NCBI GenBank assembly: GCA_023666965.1
Contig: JAMPAZ010000004.1
Location: forward strand, 1-64,000
Direction: 5' to 3'
Source: Muribaculum sp.
GTDB lineage: Bacteria; Bacteroidota; Bacteroidia; Bacteroidales; Muribaculaceae
Length of the DNA: 64,000 nucleotides
Below are positions 1 through 7,769 of the stretch, piece after piece (the stretch's first letter is position 1; every line of letters starts with the position of its first letter). The notes below the pieces were generated by a model. It was not told where the DNA came from. It saw nothing but the letters and a program-made list of their open reading frames with translations, and ran no database searches. The translations under genes and the position numbers were made by a program.

Positions 1-24
1 TAGTCAGCGACAACGATTATCTCA

Positions 25-459
25 ATGAAGGTACTCCAACAAGAGGTAGCAATTGCACCTCAGTTGATGCTCAGGCACGAAGGATTGAACGGTTGGTTCA
101 CTAAGTTTCGTCATGTCGCCAAAATATGGTTACAGATGGTTTTCAAGCGTCAGCTGATAGGATGCAAAAGTGGAAAAGTAGATTTGGTTGACTCTGATTT
201 TCTTACATATCTTTTTGAGTCGAAATGCTGGTATCGTGAAGTTGCTGAAATTTGTGTAGAAGGTGCAAGAAACCACGGTCTATTAAATATGTCTGTAACC
301 GACTTTTTTAATATGCAACTCCGTATTCCTTCACTCAATGAGCAAAAAGAGATTTCAAAAATGATGAAATCCTTTACGGTTAAGATAGCGGACTCTCAGC
401 GACTATTATCGTTATATACCGAACAAAGGCAATTTTCGCTGCAAAAGATGTTCATTTGA
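25..459 (+). pseudogene. HsdS (type I restriction specificity subunit) C-terminal remnant
   Basis: The last 85 or so residues read like the end of a type I restriction-modification specificity subunit: a stretch with VEGARNHGLLN, then IPSLNEQKEIS and a coiled tail ending in SLQKMF, which is the standard close of a target-recognition domain plus central or C-terminal helix. HsdS would pair with HsdM and HsdR and choose the DNA target. Full subunits run about 400 residues; here only about 145 codons are open, with an in-frame stop at bases 1-3 and no ribosome site before the ATG. The first 30-40 residues do not look like HsdS, which suggests a frameshift or a recombination joint. The rest of the gene may lie left of the window in another frame. 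No HsdM or HsdR is visible here. Confidence 0.6.
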
Positions 460-464
460 ATAAA

Positions 465-513
465 AGTAGGGTAAAAATCAATAATAGTAGGGTGTAAATA
501 GTGGAAAGTAGGG
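465..513. repeat. Three AGTAGGG direct repeats with 21-bp period
   Basis: AGTAGGG occurs at 465-471, 486-492 and 507-513, so the start-to-start distance is exactly 21 bp twice, about two helical turns. The first two copies also share a following T and an AAAT tract. The array sits between the hsdS remnant and fic and runs into the region where the -33 box of the fic promoter would be. Same-face spacing suggests a regulator operator; that is inference. Confidence 0.6.
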
Positions 514-523
514 AGAATATAGG

Positions 524-531
524 TATCTTTG
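524..531 (+). promoter_or_regulatory. Putative -7 box of the fic promoter
   Basis: TATCTTTG matches the Bacteroidota -7 consensus TAnnTTTG and ends 16 nt before the fic ATG. No TTTG is present about 20 nt upstream, where the third AGTAGGG copy lies instead, so the promoter may be weak or regulator-dependent. Confidence 0.5.
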
Positions 532-544
532 CAGAAAATTCTGC
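531..544. promoter_or_regulatory. Palindrome between fic -7 box and start codon
   Basis: GCAGAA-AA-TTCTGC is a perfect 6-bp inverted repeat that starts on the last base of the -7 box and ends 3 nt before the fic ATG. It covers the expected transcription start and leader, a good place for a repressor. The wHTH domain at the end of Fic is one possible binder (inference). Confidence 0.4.
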
Positions 545-547
545 AAT

Positions 548-1540
548 ATGGCGACTGAACTGGAAGAATTAGTAGGGAGATACCGCGCTCTTGGCATAGA
601 CCAGCAACTGGACTATGACAAGTTCTACTTGTACTCTATCATCACTCACTCTACGGCTATCGAGGGTTCTACCATTACGGAGTTGGAGAACCAAATCATG
701 TTTGACAATGGTATTGCTATCAAGGGCAAAAGCCTTATCGAACAAAACATGAACCTCGATTTGAAAGCAGCCTACGAACGAGCTTTGACTTTTGCCCGTA
801 ATCATACTGATATAACTATCCAACGCCTCAAAGAATTGTCGGCATTGACAATGAAAAATACAGGTTCGGAATACCATACCGCTTTGGGTGACTTCTCGTC
901 GGCTAATGGTGATTTAAGGTTACTCAATGTAACCGCCGGAATCGGTGGTAAATCGTATATGAGTTTTAACAAAGTGCCTGCGAAGTTGGAAGATTTCTGT
1001 AATGCACTTAACGAGCAACGCAGTAAAGCCGATGCGATGAATATGCAGCAACTCTATGATATGAGTTTTGACGCACACTTCAATCTCGTCACCATACACC
1101 CATGGGCGGACGGCAACGGCAGAATGGCTCGACTGGTGATGAATTGGCTGCAATTTGAATATGGGCTAATACCCTCACGCATCTTTGCGGATGACAAGGA
1201 GGAATATATCAAGGCATTGGTTGAAACACGCGAGAATGAGGATTTGTCTATCTTCCGAGACTTCATGACTCAAACGATGATTAGACATATTACAACCGAT
1301 ATACACAATTTCCAAAAGTCTATCGGCGAAGACTTAACTATTGCTGCACCCGGGAAACAAAAGACAGAAGACCGCATTGTAGAACTCCTTCGAGAAAACC
1401 CCAAACATACAACGAAGACACTTGCTGAAGCCATAGGCATAACAACCAAAGGCATAGAAAAACAACTGTCAAAGCTGAAATCGCAAGGCCGCATAGAGCG
1501 CATAGGCGCAGCCAAAGGTGGCTCATGGAAAGTGAATTAA
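548..1540 (+). CDS. Fic family protein with C-terminal winged helix
   Basis: A 330-residue Fic-domain protein. Fic enzymes usually transfer AMP from ATP to a hydroxyl side chain of a target protein. The catalytic loop HPWADGNGRMAR lies at about residues 184-195, with the catalytic His184 and the phosphate-binding DGNGR intact. Near the N terminus STAIEG (35-40) fits the [S/T]xxxE[G/N] inhibitory helix, so this would be a self-inhibited class II Fic. Residues about 275-325 form a winged-helix-like domain. Fic genes often sit inside type I restriction loci of Bacteroidota, and here hsdS remnants flank it on both sides. The gene appears intact although the restriction genes around it are broken. 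The target protein is unknown. Confidence 0.88.
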   Translation: MATELEELVGRYRALGIDQQLDYDKFYLYSIITHSTAIEGSTITELENQIMFDNGIAIKGKSLIEQNMNLDLKAAYERALTFARNHTDITIQRLKELSALTMKNTGSEYHTALGDFSSANGDLRLLNVTAGIGGKSYMSFNKVPAKLEDFCNALNEQRSKADAMNMQQLYDMSFDAHFNLVTIHPWADGNGRMARLVMNWLQFEYGLIPSRIFADDKEEYIKALVETRENEDLSIFRDFMTQTMIRHITTDIHNFQKSIGEDLTIAAPGKQKTEDRIVELLRENPKHTTKTLAEAIGITTKGIEKQLSKLKSQGRIERIGAAKGGSWKVN

Positions 1541-1844
1541 GGATGCCAAATCCTTAATCAAGGGACTTATACAGCGTTTAAATCAAGAGGGATTAGCCAA
1601 TGTCACATGGCATGAAGTAATGTTATCAGATATTTTAACTGAGCGAAGTGAGGTAAATCGAGGATATTTTCTCGTCCATTCTGTTTCTGTTACTGCAGGT
1701 GTCGTTAATCAAGTTGAATATCCGGGTCGCTCTTTTGCGGCTAAAGATACGGCTCATTACCATGTGGTTCGATATGGAGATGTCGTTTATACCAAATCTC
1801 CAACTGGTAAAAAAGTGGTGAGATGTAGCCCAAAGCGGCGGTGA
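1536..1844 (+). pseudogene. HsdS N-terminal remnant (first target-recognition domain, truncated)
   Basis: Reading from just after the fic stop, the frame gives a helix (SLIKGLIQRLNQEG), then LSDILTERSEVN, HSVSVTAGVVNQ, YPGRSFAAKD and DVVYTKSPTG, a recognisable opening of an HsdS target-recognition domain. After KSPTG the homology stops and the frame ends 10 codons later in a basic tail. The first ATG is at 1620, inside the conserved region, and the upstream part has no normal start codon, so this is a 5' fragment lacking both its start and about three quarters of the gene. It is either decay debris or a silent recombination cassette. The hsdS 3' remnant on the other side of fic is not its direct continuation. 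Confidence 0.6.
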
Positions 1845-1849
1845 TAAGA

Positions 1850-1887
1850 AAAATCAGACAGTTGGATTATTCTAACTGTCTGATTTT
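1850..1887. terminator. Bidirectional terminator-like hairpin between hsdS remnant and tRNA-Gly
   Basis: Arms of 14 bp (AAAATCAGACAGTT at 1850-1863 and its complement at 1874-1887) enclose a 10-nt loop, with A-rich and T-rich flanks. It can end transcription of the tRNA on the minus strand and of the island on the plus strand. Confidence 0.7.
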
Positions 1888-1894
1888 CTGTAGA

Positions 1895-1966
1895 GCGACA
1901 AACGGGGCTCGAACCCGCGACCCTCAGCTTGGGAAGCTGATGCTCTACCAACTGAGCTACTGTCGC
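1895..1966 (-). tRNA. tRNA-Gly (anticodon CCC)
   Basis: A 72-nt cloverleaf is readable on the minus strand: acceptor GCGACAG paired with the 3' TTGTCGC end (one G-U-type pair), D arm GCTC/GAGC, anticodon stem TCAGC/GCTGA around loop TTCCCAA giving anticodon CCC, and T arm GCGGG-TTCGAGC-CCCGT. CCA is not encoded. Its 3' end faces the hsdS/fic island, the usual side for integrated elements. Confidence 0.92.
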
Positions 1967-1982
1967 ATTGGCTTTATGTCGG

Positions 1983-2014
1983 CAAAGTTAATACTTTTAT
2001 TCGTAGTCTGCAAA
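1983..2014 (-). promoter_or_regulatory. Promoter of tRNA-Gly
   Basis: On the minus strand TTTG (2011-2014) is followed after exactly 20 nt by TAACTTTG (1983-1990), a full match to the Bacteroidota housekeeping promoter. The box ends 16 nt before the mature tRNA 5' end. Confidence 0.75.
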
Positions 2015-2066
2015 CTATTTTTCTATCTCAAACGTATTTGTTTATATTGCAAAATTAAAAAAGTGC

Positions 2067-2074
2067 TATCTTTG
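2067..2074 (+). promoter_or_regulatory. Putative -7 box for the PCMD lipoprotein gene
   Basis: TATCTTTG ends 13 nt before the ATG at 2088, so transcription should start only about 8 nt ahead of the gene. No Shine-Dalgarno is possible in such a leader. A TATTG sits near the -33 position with a short 17-nt spacer. Confidence 0.5.
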
Positions 2075-2087
2075 CATAAAATTAATT

Positions 2088-3245
2088 ATGATGACTTCAG
2101 TTTTTATTAAAAAGGCGGATGTGTTGTCTTGTTTTTACGCCATCCTGTTTACTGCGGTTTTCACCTCATGTGAGAAGGAGCCTCTGAATGCCGAATGTGA
2201 TATTGAGACAGCATCTCTCCCAGGCGATGTGCTTGTCAGGGAACCTATGATTGAGAATGATAAAGTGACTTTTATACTTAAAAATGGCACTGAAAGGGAA
2301 GCTCTTGCGCCGGTATTTACACTGACTACGGGAGCTGTCATAAATCCTCCGAGCGGTACTGTCAGGGATTTTACCGTTCCCCAAATATATACAGTTACAT
2401 CTGAGGACAAGAAGTGGCATAAGGATTACACTGTGTCGGCTACATACATTACAGTCTCTCTTCAATACGATTTTGAGCATGTAAAGCTTGATGAAACGAA
2501 CAGATCCAAGTATGATGTTTTCTATGAAGTAGGTATCGATGGTAAGGAGACTTTAACATGGGCAAGCGGAAATCCCGGATTTGCACTTACCGGCATGGCT
2601 GTTGACAAGCCTGCGGATGTTTTCCCGACATATCAGGTTTCCGATGGACGTTCGGGAAATGCCGTGGCTATGACGACGCGCTTGACCGGCTCGTTCGGAG
2701 CGTTGGTAAACAAACCTCTTGCCTCCGGCAATTTGTTCTTAGGACGCTTTGATTTAGCTACTGCTTTAAGCAAGCCTCTGGAATCCACAAAGTTCGGAAC
2801 CCCGTTCAGCCGTGTACCTCTAAATTTGAAGGGCTACTATATGTATACTCCGGGTGAAACTTACATGGAGCTTGACAAGACCGCTTCTGACAAGTTGCGT
2901 CCTATTCCCGGTAAAACCGATGAATGCAATATCTACGCCGTATTCTTTGAGACTACCGATGGGGTGGAGTTTCTCGACGGAACAAATGTCATGTCTGATG
3001 ATAACCCAAATATAGTTGCAGTAGCGGCATTTGAACCTGACCAACGCACCAAGACGTCCGGATGGACGGCATTTAATCTGCCATTTAAATACCGTGAAGG
3101 GAAGACGGTCGACCTTGCAAAATTGGCCGACGGACACTACAGCATAACTATATGTTTCGCATCTAGTATGGATGGCGACTATTTTAGTGGTGCTCCCGGA
3201 AGTACCCTCATAGTAGATGAAGTCGAATTAGTTTGCTACGAGTAG
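2088..3245 (+). CDS. PCMD-domain surface lipoprotein
   Basis: A 385-residue lipoprotein. The start has a hydrophobic leader ending FTAVFTSC, with the lipobox cysteine at residue 28. Residues about 40-125 form an immunoglobulin-like N-terminal domain ending in a Y-x-V-T-S-E-D-x-x-W-x-K-x-Y-T-V pattern common in Bacteroidota surface lipoproteins. The rest matches the PCMD family (putative carbohydrate metabolism domain), with WASGNPGFALTG and ASGNLFLGRFD as landmarks. PCMD proteins are predicted, not shown, to act on or bind glycans, and are often next to an outer-membrane barrel gene, as here. ATGs at 2088 and 2091 are both possible starts. Confidence 0.75.
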   Translation: MMTSVFIKKADVLSCFYAILFTAVFTSCEKEPLNAECDIETASLPGDVLVREPMIENDKVTFILKNGTEREALAPVFTLTTGAVINPPSGTVRDFTVPQIYTVTSEDKKWHKDYTVSATYITVSLQYDFEHVKLDETNRSKYDVFYEVGIDGKETLTWASGNPGFALTGMAVDKPADVFPTYQVSDGRSGNAVAMTTRLTGSFGALVNKPLASGNLFLGRFDLATALSKPLESTKFGTPFSRVPLNLKGYYMYTPGETYMELDKTASDKLRPIPGKTDECNIYAVFFETTDGVEFLDGTNVMSDDNPNIVAVAAFEPDQRTKTSGWTAFNLPFKYREGKTVDLAKLADGHYSITICFASSMDGDYFSGAPGSTLIVDEVELVCYE

Positions 3246-3277
3246 ACAGATTTATAATAATAAATTGATTGTCAATT

Positions 3278-4054
3278 ATGAAAAGATATATATTGTTGTT
3301 TGTACTTGTTGGTTTGTTTGCGGTATGCGCTAACGCACAGTCCGACACCACTGATGGAATCTTAAAATCAGCCGATTTAGGTTTGGAGTATGAGATAAAC
3401 GCAGGAATAAATATCGGCGGTAGCGCTCCGTTGCCGATTCCAGGTGAAATTAGAAAAGTATTGAGCTATGGACCAGGTCTGAATCTTTCAATAGGTGCCA
3501 CGGTGACCAAATGGCTCTCTGCCGACGGAAAGTGGGGCCTCGCTTTGATGCCGAGATTTGAGACTAAAGGAATGCATACTAAAGCCAGGACAAAGAACTA
3601 TGGCATGGCCATAATCCGAGACGGAAGCGAAGTGAGCGGCAATTGGACCGGAAAGGTCAGCACAAAGTACCGTGCCGGAACGTTTACGCTCCCGATTGTT
3701 GTAGCTTATAAGATTAACGACCGTTGGAAGGTTAATTTCGGCCCATATATAAGCGCTGTGATGAATAAAGAGTTTAGCGGATATGTCTACGACGGCTATC
3801 TCAGAGAAGGTAACCCCACGGGAAATAAAGTCGTATTTGATGGCGATTCACAGGCTCCATACGACTTTTCAGATGACATGCGCACATTTCAATGGGGTCT
3901 ACAGGCCGGAGCTTCGTGGCTCGCTTTCAAACACTTGTCTATTCAGGCTAATCTGACATGGGGGCTGAACAATATATTCAAGTCGTCGTTTAAGACAGTC
4001 ACTTTCGACCTATATCCCATTTATTTAAATGTCGGATTCGGCTACGCTTTTTAG
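3278..4054 (+). CDS. PorT-family outer-membrane beta-barrel protein
   Basis: A 258-residue protein with a signal peptide (MKRYILLFVLVGLFAVCANA, cut after ANA) and a C-terminal sequence of alternating residues ending in an aromatic (GFGYAF), typical of small PorT-type barrels of Bacteroidota. The start chosen is the ATG at 3278; an in-frame TTG at 3269 only adds three residues. It follows the PCMD lipoprotein by 32 nt and is probably co-transcribed with it, so the two may form a surface pair. The last 30 nt overlap, tail to tail, the end of the oxidoreductase gene on the other strand. Ligand and partner are unknown. Confidence 0.75.
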   Translation: MKRYILLFVLVGLFAVCANAQSDTTDGILKSADLGLEYEINAGINIGGSAPLPIPGEIRKVLSYGPGLNLSIGATVTKWLSADGKWGLALMPRFETKGMHTKARTKNYGMAIIRDGSEVSGNWTGKVSTKYRAGTFTLPIVVAYKINDRWKVNFGPYISAVMNKEFSGYVYDGYLREGNPTGNKVVFDGDSQAPYDFSDDMRTFQWGLQAGASWLAFKHLSIQANLTWGLNNIFKSSFKTVTFDLYPIYLNVGFGYAF

Positions 4055-5620
4055 ACAGGCTTCGATGTAGTTTGCCGTAGCGTCTGCACATCTTTCTCCG
4101 TCGATGGCCGCCGATACAATTCCACCGGCGTAGCCGGCTCCCTCTCCGCAAGGAAATAAGCCGTGCATCTTCACGTGTTCGAGAGTCTCTGCGTCTCGAC
4201 AGATTCGTATCGGGGAAGATGTCCTCGTCTCGCATCCGATGAGGGCGGCTTCATCGGTCAGAAAGCCTTTGGCTTTTTTGCCGAATTCTATGAATCCCTT
4301 TCTCAGACGGTCGGCAATCTCCGGTGGCAACAGTTTGTCGATTCTCGAGGGGTGTATTCCAGGTGCATAGCTTGTGGCCGGAAGCGATGTTGAATCGCGC
4401 CCTTCCGTAAAGTCGGTCATTCGCTGAGCGGGAGCGTTTTGCGTCTCTTTAGCGTCCTCATAGAATTTACGCTCGATCGCTTTCTGATATTCCATCATTT
4501 TTAGCGGGCCGGCTGAATCGTACTTTGTAACATCCTCAGGTAATATTTCGACTACCATCCCTGAATTTGCCCACTTGGTTCCTCTCGAAGAGGGCGACAT
4601 GCCGTTGACCACCAACTGTTCAGGCCCGCTTGAAGCCGGAATTATGAACCCTCCCGGGCACATGCAGAAAGAATATACAGCCCTGCCGTCAATTCGTGTC
4701 AACATGGAATATTCGGCTGCCGGGAGATACTTTCCCCGCCCTTCCGGCGAATGATATTGAATGCAATCTATTAATTTCTGAGGGTGTTCGAGTCTGACTC
4801 CTATCGCAAGGCCTTTGGGCTCTATGTCGATGCCTTTGCTGTGGAGCATTTGGTAGACATCTCGGGCCGAATGGCCGGTGGCTAAAATAACCGGCCCGTT
4901 AAAAGTCCGGCCGTTGGATGTCTCAACTCCTATTACGCTATTATTATTTACGATTAAATTCGTCACACGTGTCGAAAAGTGAACTTCACCTCCGGATTTC
5001 GTGATTTGCTCTCTGATTCTTCTGATTATGTCAGGCAGTTTGTCCGTGCCGATGTGCGGATGCGCATCGATTAATATGTCCTGACTTGCACCAAACTGAT
5101 GCAGGATGGTGAGCACTTTGTCTACCGAACCACGTTTTTTGCTTCTGGTATACAGCTTGCCATCAGAGTAGGCTCCGGCACCTCCCTCCCCAAAGCAGTA
5201 GTTGGAGTCGGAATCCACGCAATTCGTGCGAGAGATGCTTGCTAAATCTTTGCGGCGTGAGTCGACATCTTTTCCTCGTTCGAGCAATATTGGCTTAATA
5301 CCAAGCTCTATAAGACGCAACGAGGCAAACAGCCCGGCGGGGCCGGCTCCTACCACCAATGCGCATGGGCACCCATCCGGTAGAGGTCTGTATTCGATTG
5401 CAGGTGACGGGATTTTGTCCGTTGGTTCTTCATCGATATATATTTTTAATGAAATGTTCACCATCACTCTGCGCTGGCGGGCGTCGATTGACCTGCGCGT
5501 GATTTTGACATGCTTGACTCTTGTGGGATTTATCCCTAAGTTTCTGCAGGCCTCCTTCTTCAGAAGTGCTGTGTCGGAGGCGGTTTTTGGACTTACTCTT
5601 AAGTCGATATTTTTTTCCAT
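4025..5620 (-). CDS. FAD-dependent oxidoreductase (COG2509-type dehydrogenase)
   Basis: A 531-residue flavoprotein. An N-terminal cap of about 80 residues with basic stretches precedes the FAD-binding Rossmann motif VVGAGPAGLFAS (GAGPAG at 91-96). GEGGAGAYSDGKL and FPCGEGAGYAGGI are typical of the COG2509 group of uncharacterised FAD/NAD(P)-dependent dehydrogenases found widely in Bacteroidota. Substrate and pathway are unknown. It lies 16 nt downstream of the MATE exporter on the same strand and is likely co-transcribed with it. Length fits the family. Its 3' end overlaps the barrel gene on the plus strand. Confidence 0.85.
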   Translation of the reverse strand: MEKNIDLRVSPKTASDTALLKKEACRNLGINPTRVKHVKITRRSIDARQRRVMVNISLKIYIDEEPTDKIPSPAIEYRPLPDGCPCALVVGAGPAGLFASLRLIELGIKPILLERGKDVDSRRKDLASISRTNCVDSDSNYCFGEGGAGAYSDGKLYTRSKKRGSVDKVLTILHQFGASQDILIDAHPHIGTDKLPDIIRRIREQITKSGGEVHFSTRVTNLIVNNNSVIGVETSNGRTFNGPVILATGHSARDVYQMLHSKGIDIEPKGLAIGVRLEHPQKLIDCIQYHSPEGRGKYLPAAEYSMLTRIDGRAVYSFCMCPGGFIIPASSGPEQLVVNGMSPSSRGTKWANSGMVVEILPEDVTKYDSAGPLKMMEYQKAIERKFYEDAKETQNAPAQRMTDFTEGRDSTSLPATSYAPGIHPSRIDKLLPPEIADRLRKGFIEFGKKAKGFLTDEAALIGCETRTSSPIRICRDAETLEHVKMHGLFPCGEGAGYAGGIVSAAIDGERCADATANYIEACLKSVAESDI

Positions 5621-5636
5621 TGTTTAAAACGGTCTG

Positions 5637-7022
5637 TTAATTTTGTGTGAATGGTTCTACTCCGGCAAACTGTTTGTTGAGTTTCCTTGTCATAAAATAT
5701 AGCGTGACGACTGCCACTACGAATGCAATCATGTCAGAACCGCACATTGATGCCCATACTCCGTTGACTCCGTAATATCGCGGCAATATGATTAAGAACG
5801 GTAGCAGGAATAGAAGTTGCCGGGTCAGCGACAGGAAAATCGACAGCTTCGGTTTACCGATGGACTGGAAGAAGTTCTGAATCACTATCTGACATCCTAC
5901 CACCGGATAGCAAATAAAGTAGATGCGGAATCCTTCGCGGGCTATCTGTGTCAACTGCTCATCTTTTGTAAAAAGAGAGCTGATCGTGTCTGGAAAGGCT
6001 TCTGTAATGATGAATCCCACTGTGGTTATTCCCACGCCAAGGCAAATGCCGATTTTAAGTGTGCGTTTTACTCTGTCCCATCTCGCGGCTCCGAAGTTGA
6101 ATCCAAGAATAGGTTGCATACCCTGTGTAACACCGAATACCACCATTACAAAAAACATCGTAGTTCGGTTAAGTATGCCGTATGCACCTACGTCAAGATT
6201 GCCGTTCTCACCGCCGTAGTCCAAAAGAGCCTTATTTATAAAGACTACCACCACACAAGCGCACACATTCATTAGGAACGGTGACAATCCGATTGAATAT
6301 ATCCTTCGGATTATTATCGGCGTCAGCCACCGGTTGTCGCGCTTAAAGTGGATGAAGCTTTTCTTGCTCATAAAGTGTATCATCACCCATACAAATGCAC
6401 ATGTCTGTCCGCATATTGTTGCCAAAGCTGCTCCCCGGATACCCCAGTCAAGCACGAATATGAATATGGGGGCGAGCACGACGTTGACCGCTACCGACAA
6501 AAGTGCCGAAACCATAGCTTTTTTAGGATACCCCGTTGCTCTCATCAGATTGTTTAGTCCAATAAATACGTAGGAGATAGGAGTCCCATAAAGTATCACC
6601 TTCATAAATTCGCGTGCGTAGGGTATGGTCTCTTTTGTCGCTCCGAAAAATATCAGTATCGGATCAAGAAAGAGTAGGGTGAGTCCCCCGAAAATTACGG
6701 AATGGACGAGACATAGCACCATGACGTTGTTTACGACATCGGTTGCCTTTGACTCGTTCTTTTGTCCGATGAATATGGAGCTTATTGTTGCGCCGCCTAC
6801 TGCGATTAGCGTACAGAAGGCTATCACAAGGTTCATCAGCGGGAATGTGATAGCGAGTCCGGCTATAGCCATCGGTCCGACACCGCGGCCAATGAATATG
6901 CTGTCGACGATATTATAGAGCGACGTGGCCACGCTTGCGATGATTGCCGGGACTGAATATTGTATCAGCAGTCGGCTTATTGATTGAGTCCCCAAGGACA
7001 GCGGTGTATTGTTATTCGGCAT
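5637..7022 (-). CDS. MATE family efflux transporter
   Basis: A 461-residue inner-membrane protein with about 12 hydrophobic segments arranged as two related halves, the MatE fold. The N terminus (IASVATSLYNIVDSIFIG and GPMAIAGLAITFP) is typical of the MepA/NorM-like branch. Such proteins export cationic drugs and metabolites using Na+ or H+ gradients; the substrate cannot be read from sequence. The ATG at 7022 follows a minus-strand -7 box at 7042-7049. It heads a probable two-gene unit with the FAD oxidoreductase and is divergent from the HAD gene. Confidence 0.9.
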   Translation of the reverse strand: MPNNNTPLSLGTQSISRLLIQYSVPAIIASVATSLYNIVDSIFIGRGVGPMAIAGLAITFPLMNLVIAFCTLIAVGGATISSIFIGQKNESKATDVVNNVMVLCLVHSVIFGGLTLLFLDPILIFFGATKETIPYAREFMKVILYGTPISYVFIGLNNLMRATGYPKKAMVSALLSVAVNVVLAPIFIFVLDWGIRGAALATICGQTCAFVWVMIHFMSKKSFIHFKRDNRWLTPIIIRRIYSIGLSPFLMNVCACVVVVFINKALLDYGGENGNLDVGAYGILNRTTMFFVMVVFGVTQGMQPILGFNFGAARWDRVKRTLKIGICLGVGITTVGFIITEAFPDTISSLFTKDEQLTQIAREGFRIYFICYPVVGCQIVIQNFFQSIGKPKLSIFLSLTRQLLFLLPFLIILPRYYGVNGVWASMCGSDMIAFVVAVVTLYFMTRKLNKQFAGVEPFTQN

Positions 7023-7041
7023 GTTTCCTATATTGTAAGTG

Positions 7042-7049
7042 CAAATTTA
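7042..7049 (-). promoter_or_regulatory. Putative -7 box for the MATE transporter
   Basis: TAAATTTG on the minus strand ends 19 nt before the ATG at 7022. No clear -33 TTTG is visible. Confidence 0.4.
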
Positions 7050-7084
7050 ACTGAATTTGTAATGCGAATATCCCTCTCGGTTGC

Positions 7085-7092
7085 TAATTTTG
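7085..7092 (+). promoter_or_regulatory. Putative -7 box for the HAD phosphatase gene
   Basis: TAATTTTG ends 23 nt before the ATG at 7116. A TTTG at 7056-7059 lies 25 nt upstream, a longer spacer than the usual 19-21. Confidence 0.4.
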
Positions 7093-7115
7093 TAAAATAA
7101 TATAACAACTGAAAT

Positions 7116-7754
7116 ATGAAAAAAGTCGCAGCTTTATTTGACCTTGATGGCGTTCTTGTTGATAGTGAGCCGCTTTATTCCGAATTCTACGACGATATTG
7201 CTCGAATTCATAATCTCGAAGTCGAAAATTTTTCCCAAGTCATTAAAGGAAGCACTATAGCTAAAATCTTGTCTGACTTCTTTCCTACTGAAGAAATGAG
7301 AGCCGATGTTGTCCGTAGACTCAACGACTTTGAGCTGTCGATGCCCTTCCCGGTGTTCGACGGTGTGCCTGAATTTGTCGGCGAGCTTCGTTCTAGAGGC
7401 ATTCCTACCGTAATAGCCACAAGCAGTGCCCCGGAAAAGATGCGTCAATTGTATCTTCGTTTGCCGGACTTTGCATCGATGTTTGATGCCATAGTCACCG
7501 GAGCCGATGTCAAGAAGTCTAAGCCCGACCCCGAATGCTACCTGCTCGCAGCCAAGCTTGCCGGTGCCGATCCTGAAGACTGTTTCGTCTTTGAAGATTC
7601 TATCAATGGACTTGCGGCCGGTATGGCATCCGGCGCAACCGTAATTGGCCTGACTACTACGCTTCCTGAATCTGCCCTAAAAGGCAAAGCCCATAAACTC
7701 ATTGACGGGTTTAAGGGCTTTTCCGTAGACGTTATGTTGAGCATAGCCCGTTAG
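7116..7754 (+). CDS. HAD-superfamily sugar-phosphate phosphatase / beta-phosphoglucomutase-like
   Basis: A 212-residue HAD hydrolase of subfamily IA. FDLDGVLVDSE gives the nucleophile Asp9 and acid/base Asp11; TSSAPEK supplies motif II, KSKPDPE the motif III lysine and FEDSINGL the motif IV acidic residue. The helical cap between motifs I and II fits the PgmB/YcjU-type group acting on hexose phosphates or 2-deoxyglucose-6-phosphate. All catalytic residues are present, so it should be active; the exact substrate is not readable. It stands alone on the plus strand and ends 15 nt from the convergent nadC. Confidence 0.88.
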   Translation: MKKVAALFDLDGVLVDSEPLYSEFYDDIARIHNLEVENFSQVIKGSTIAKILSDFFPTEEMRADVVRRLNDFELSMPFPVFDGVPEFVGELRSRGIPTVIATSSAPEKMRQLYLRLPDFASMFDAIVTGADVKKSKPDPECYLLAAKLAGADPEDCFVFEDSINGLAAGMASGATVIGLTTTLPESALKGKAHKLIDGFKGFSVDVMLSIAR

Positions 7755-7769
7755 GCTTGCCGTTTAGCA

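Noticed and set aside
1841..2110. Open frame of 89 codons on the plus strand across tRNA-Gly
   Set aside because: It covers the tRNA in antisense, the terminator and the promoter of the lipoprotein gene; not a gene.
5202..5627. 141-codon plus-strand frame opposite the FAD oxidoreductase
   Set aside because: It is the antisense shadow of a well-conserved flavoprotein and shows no domain.
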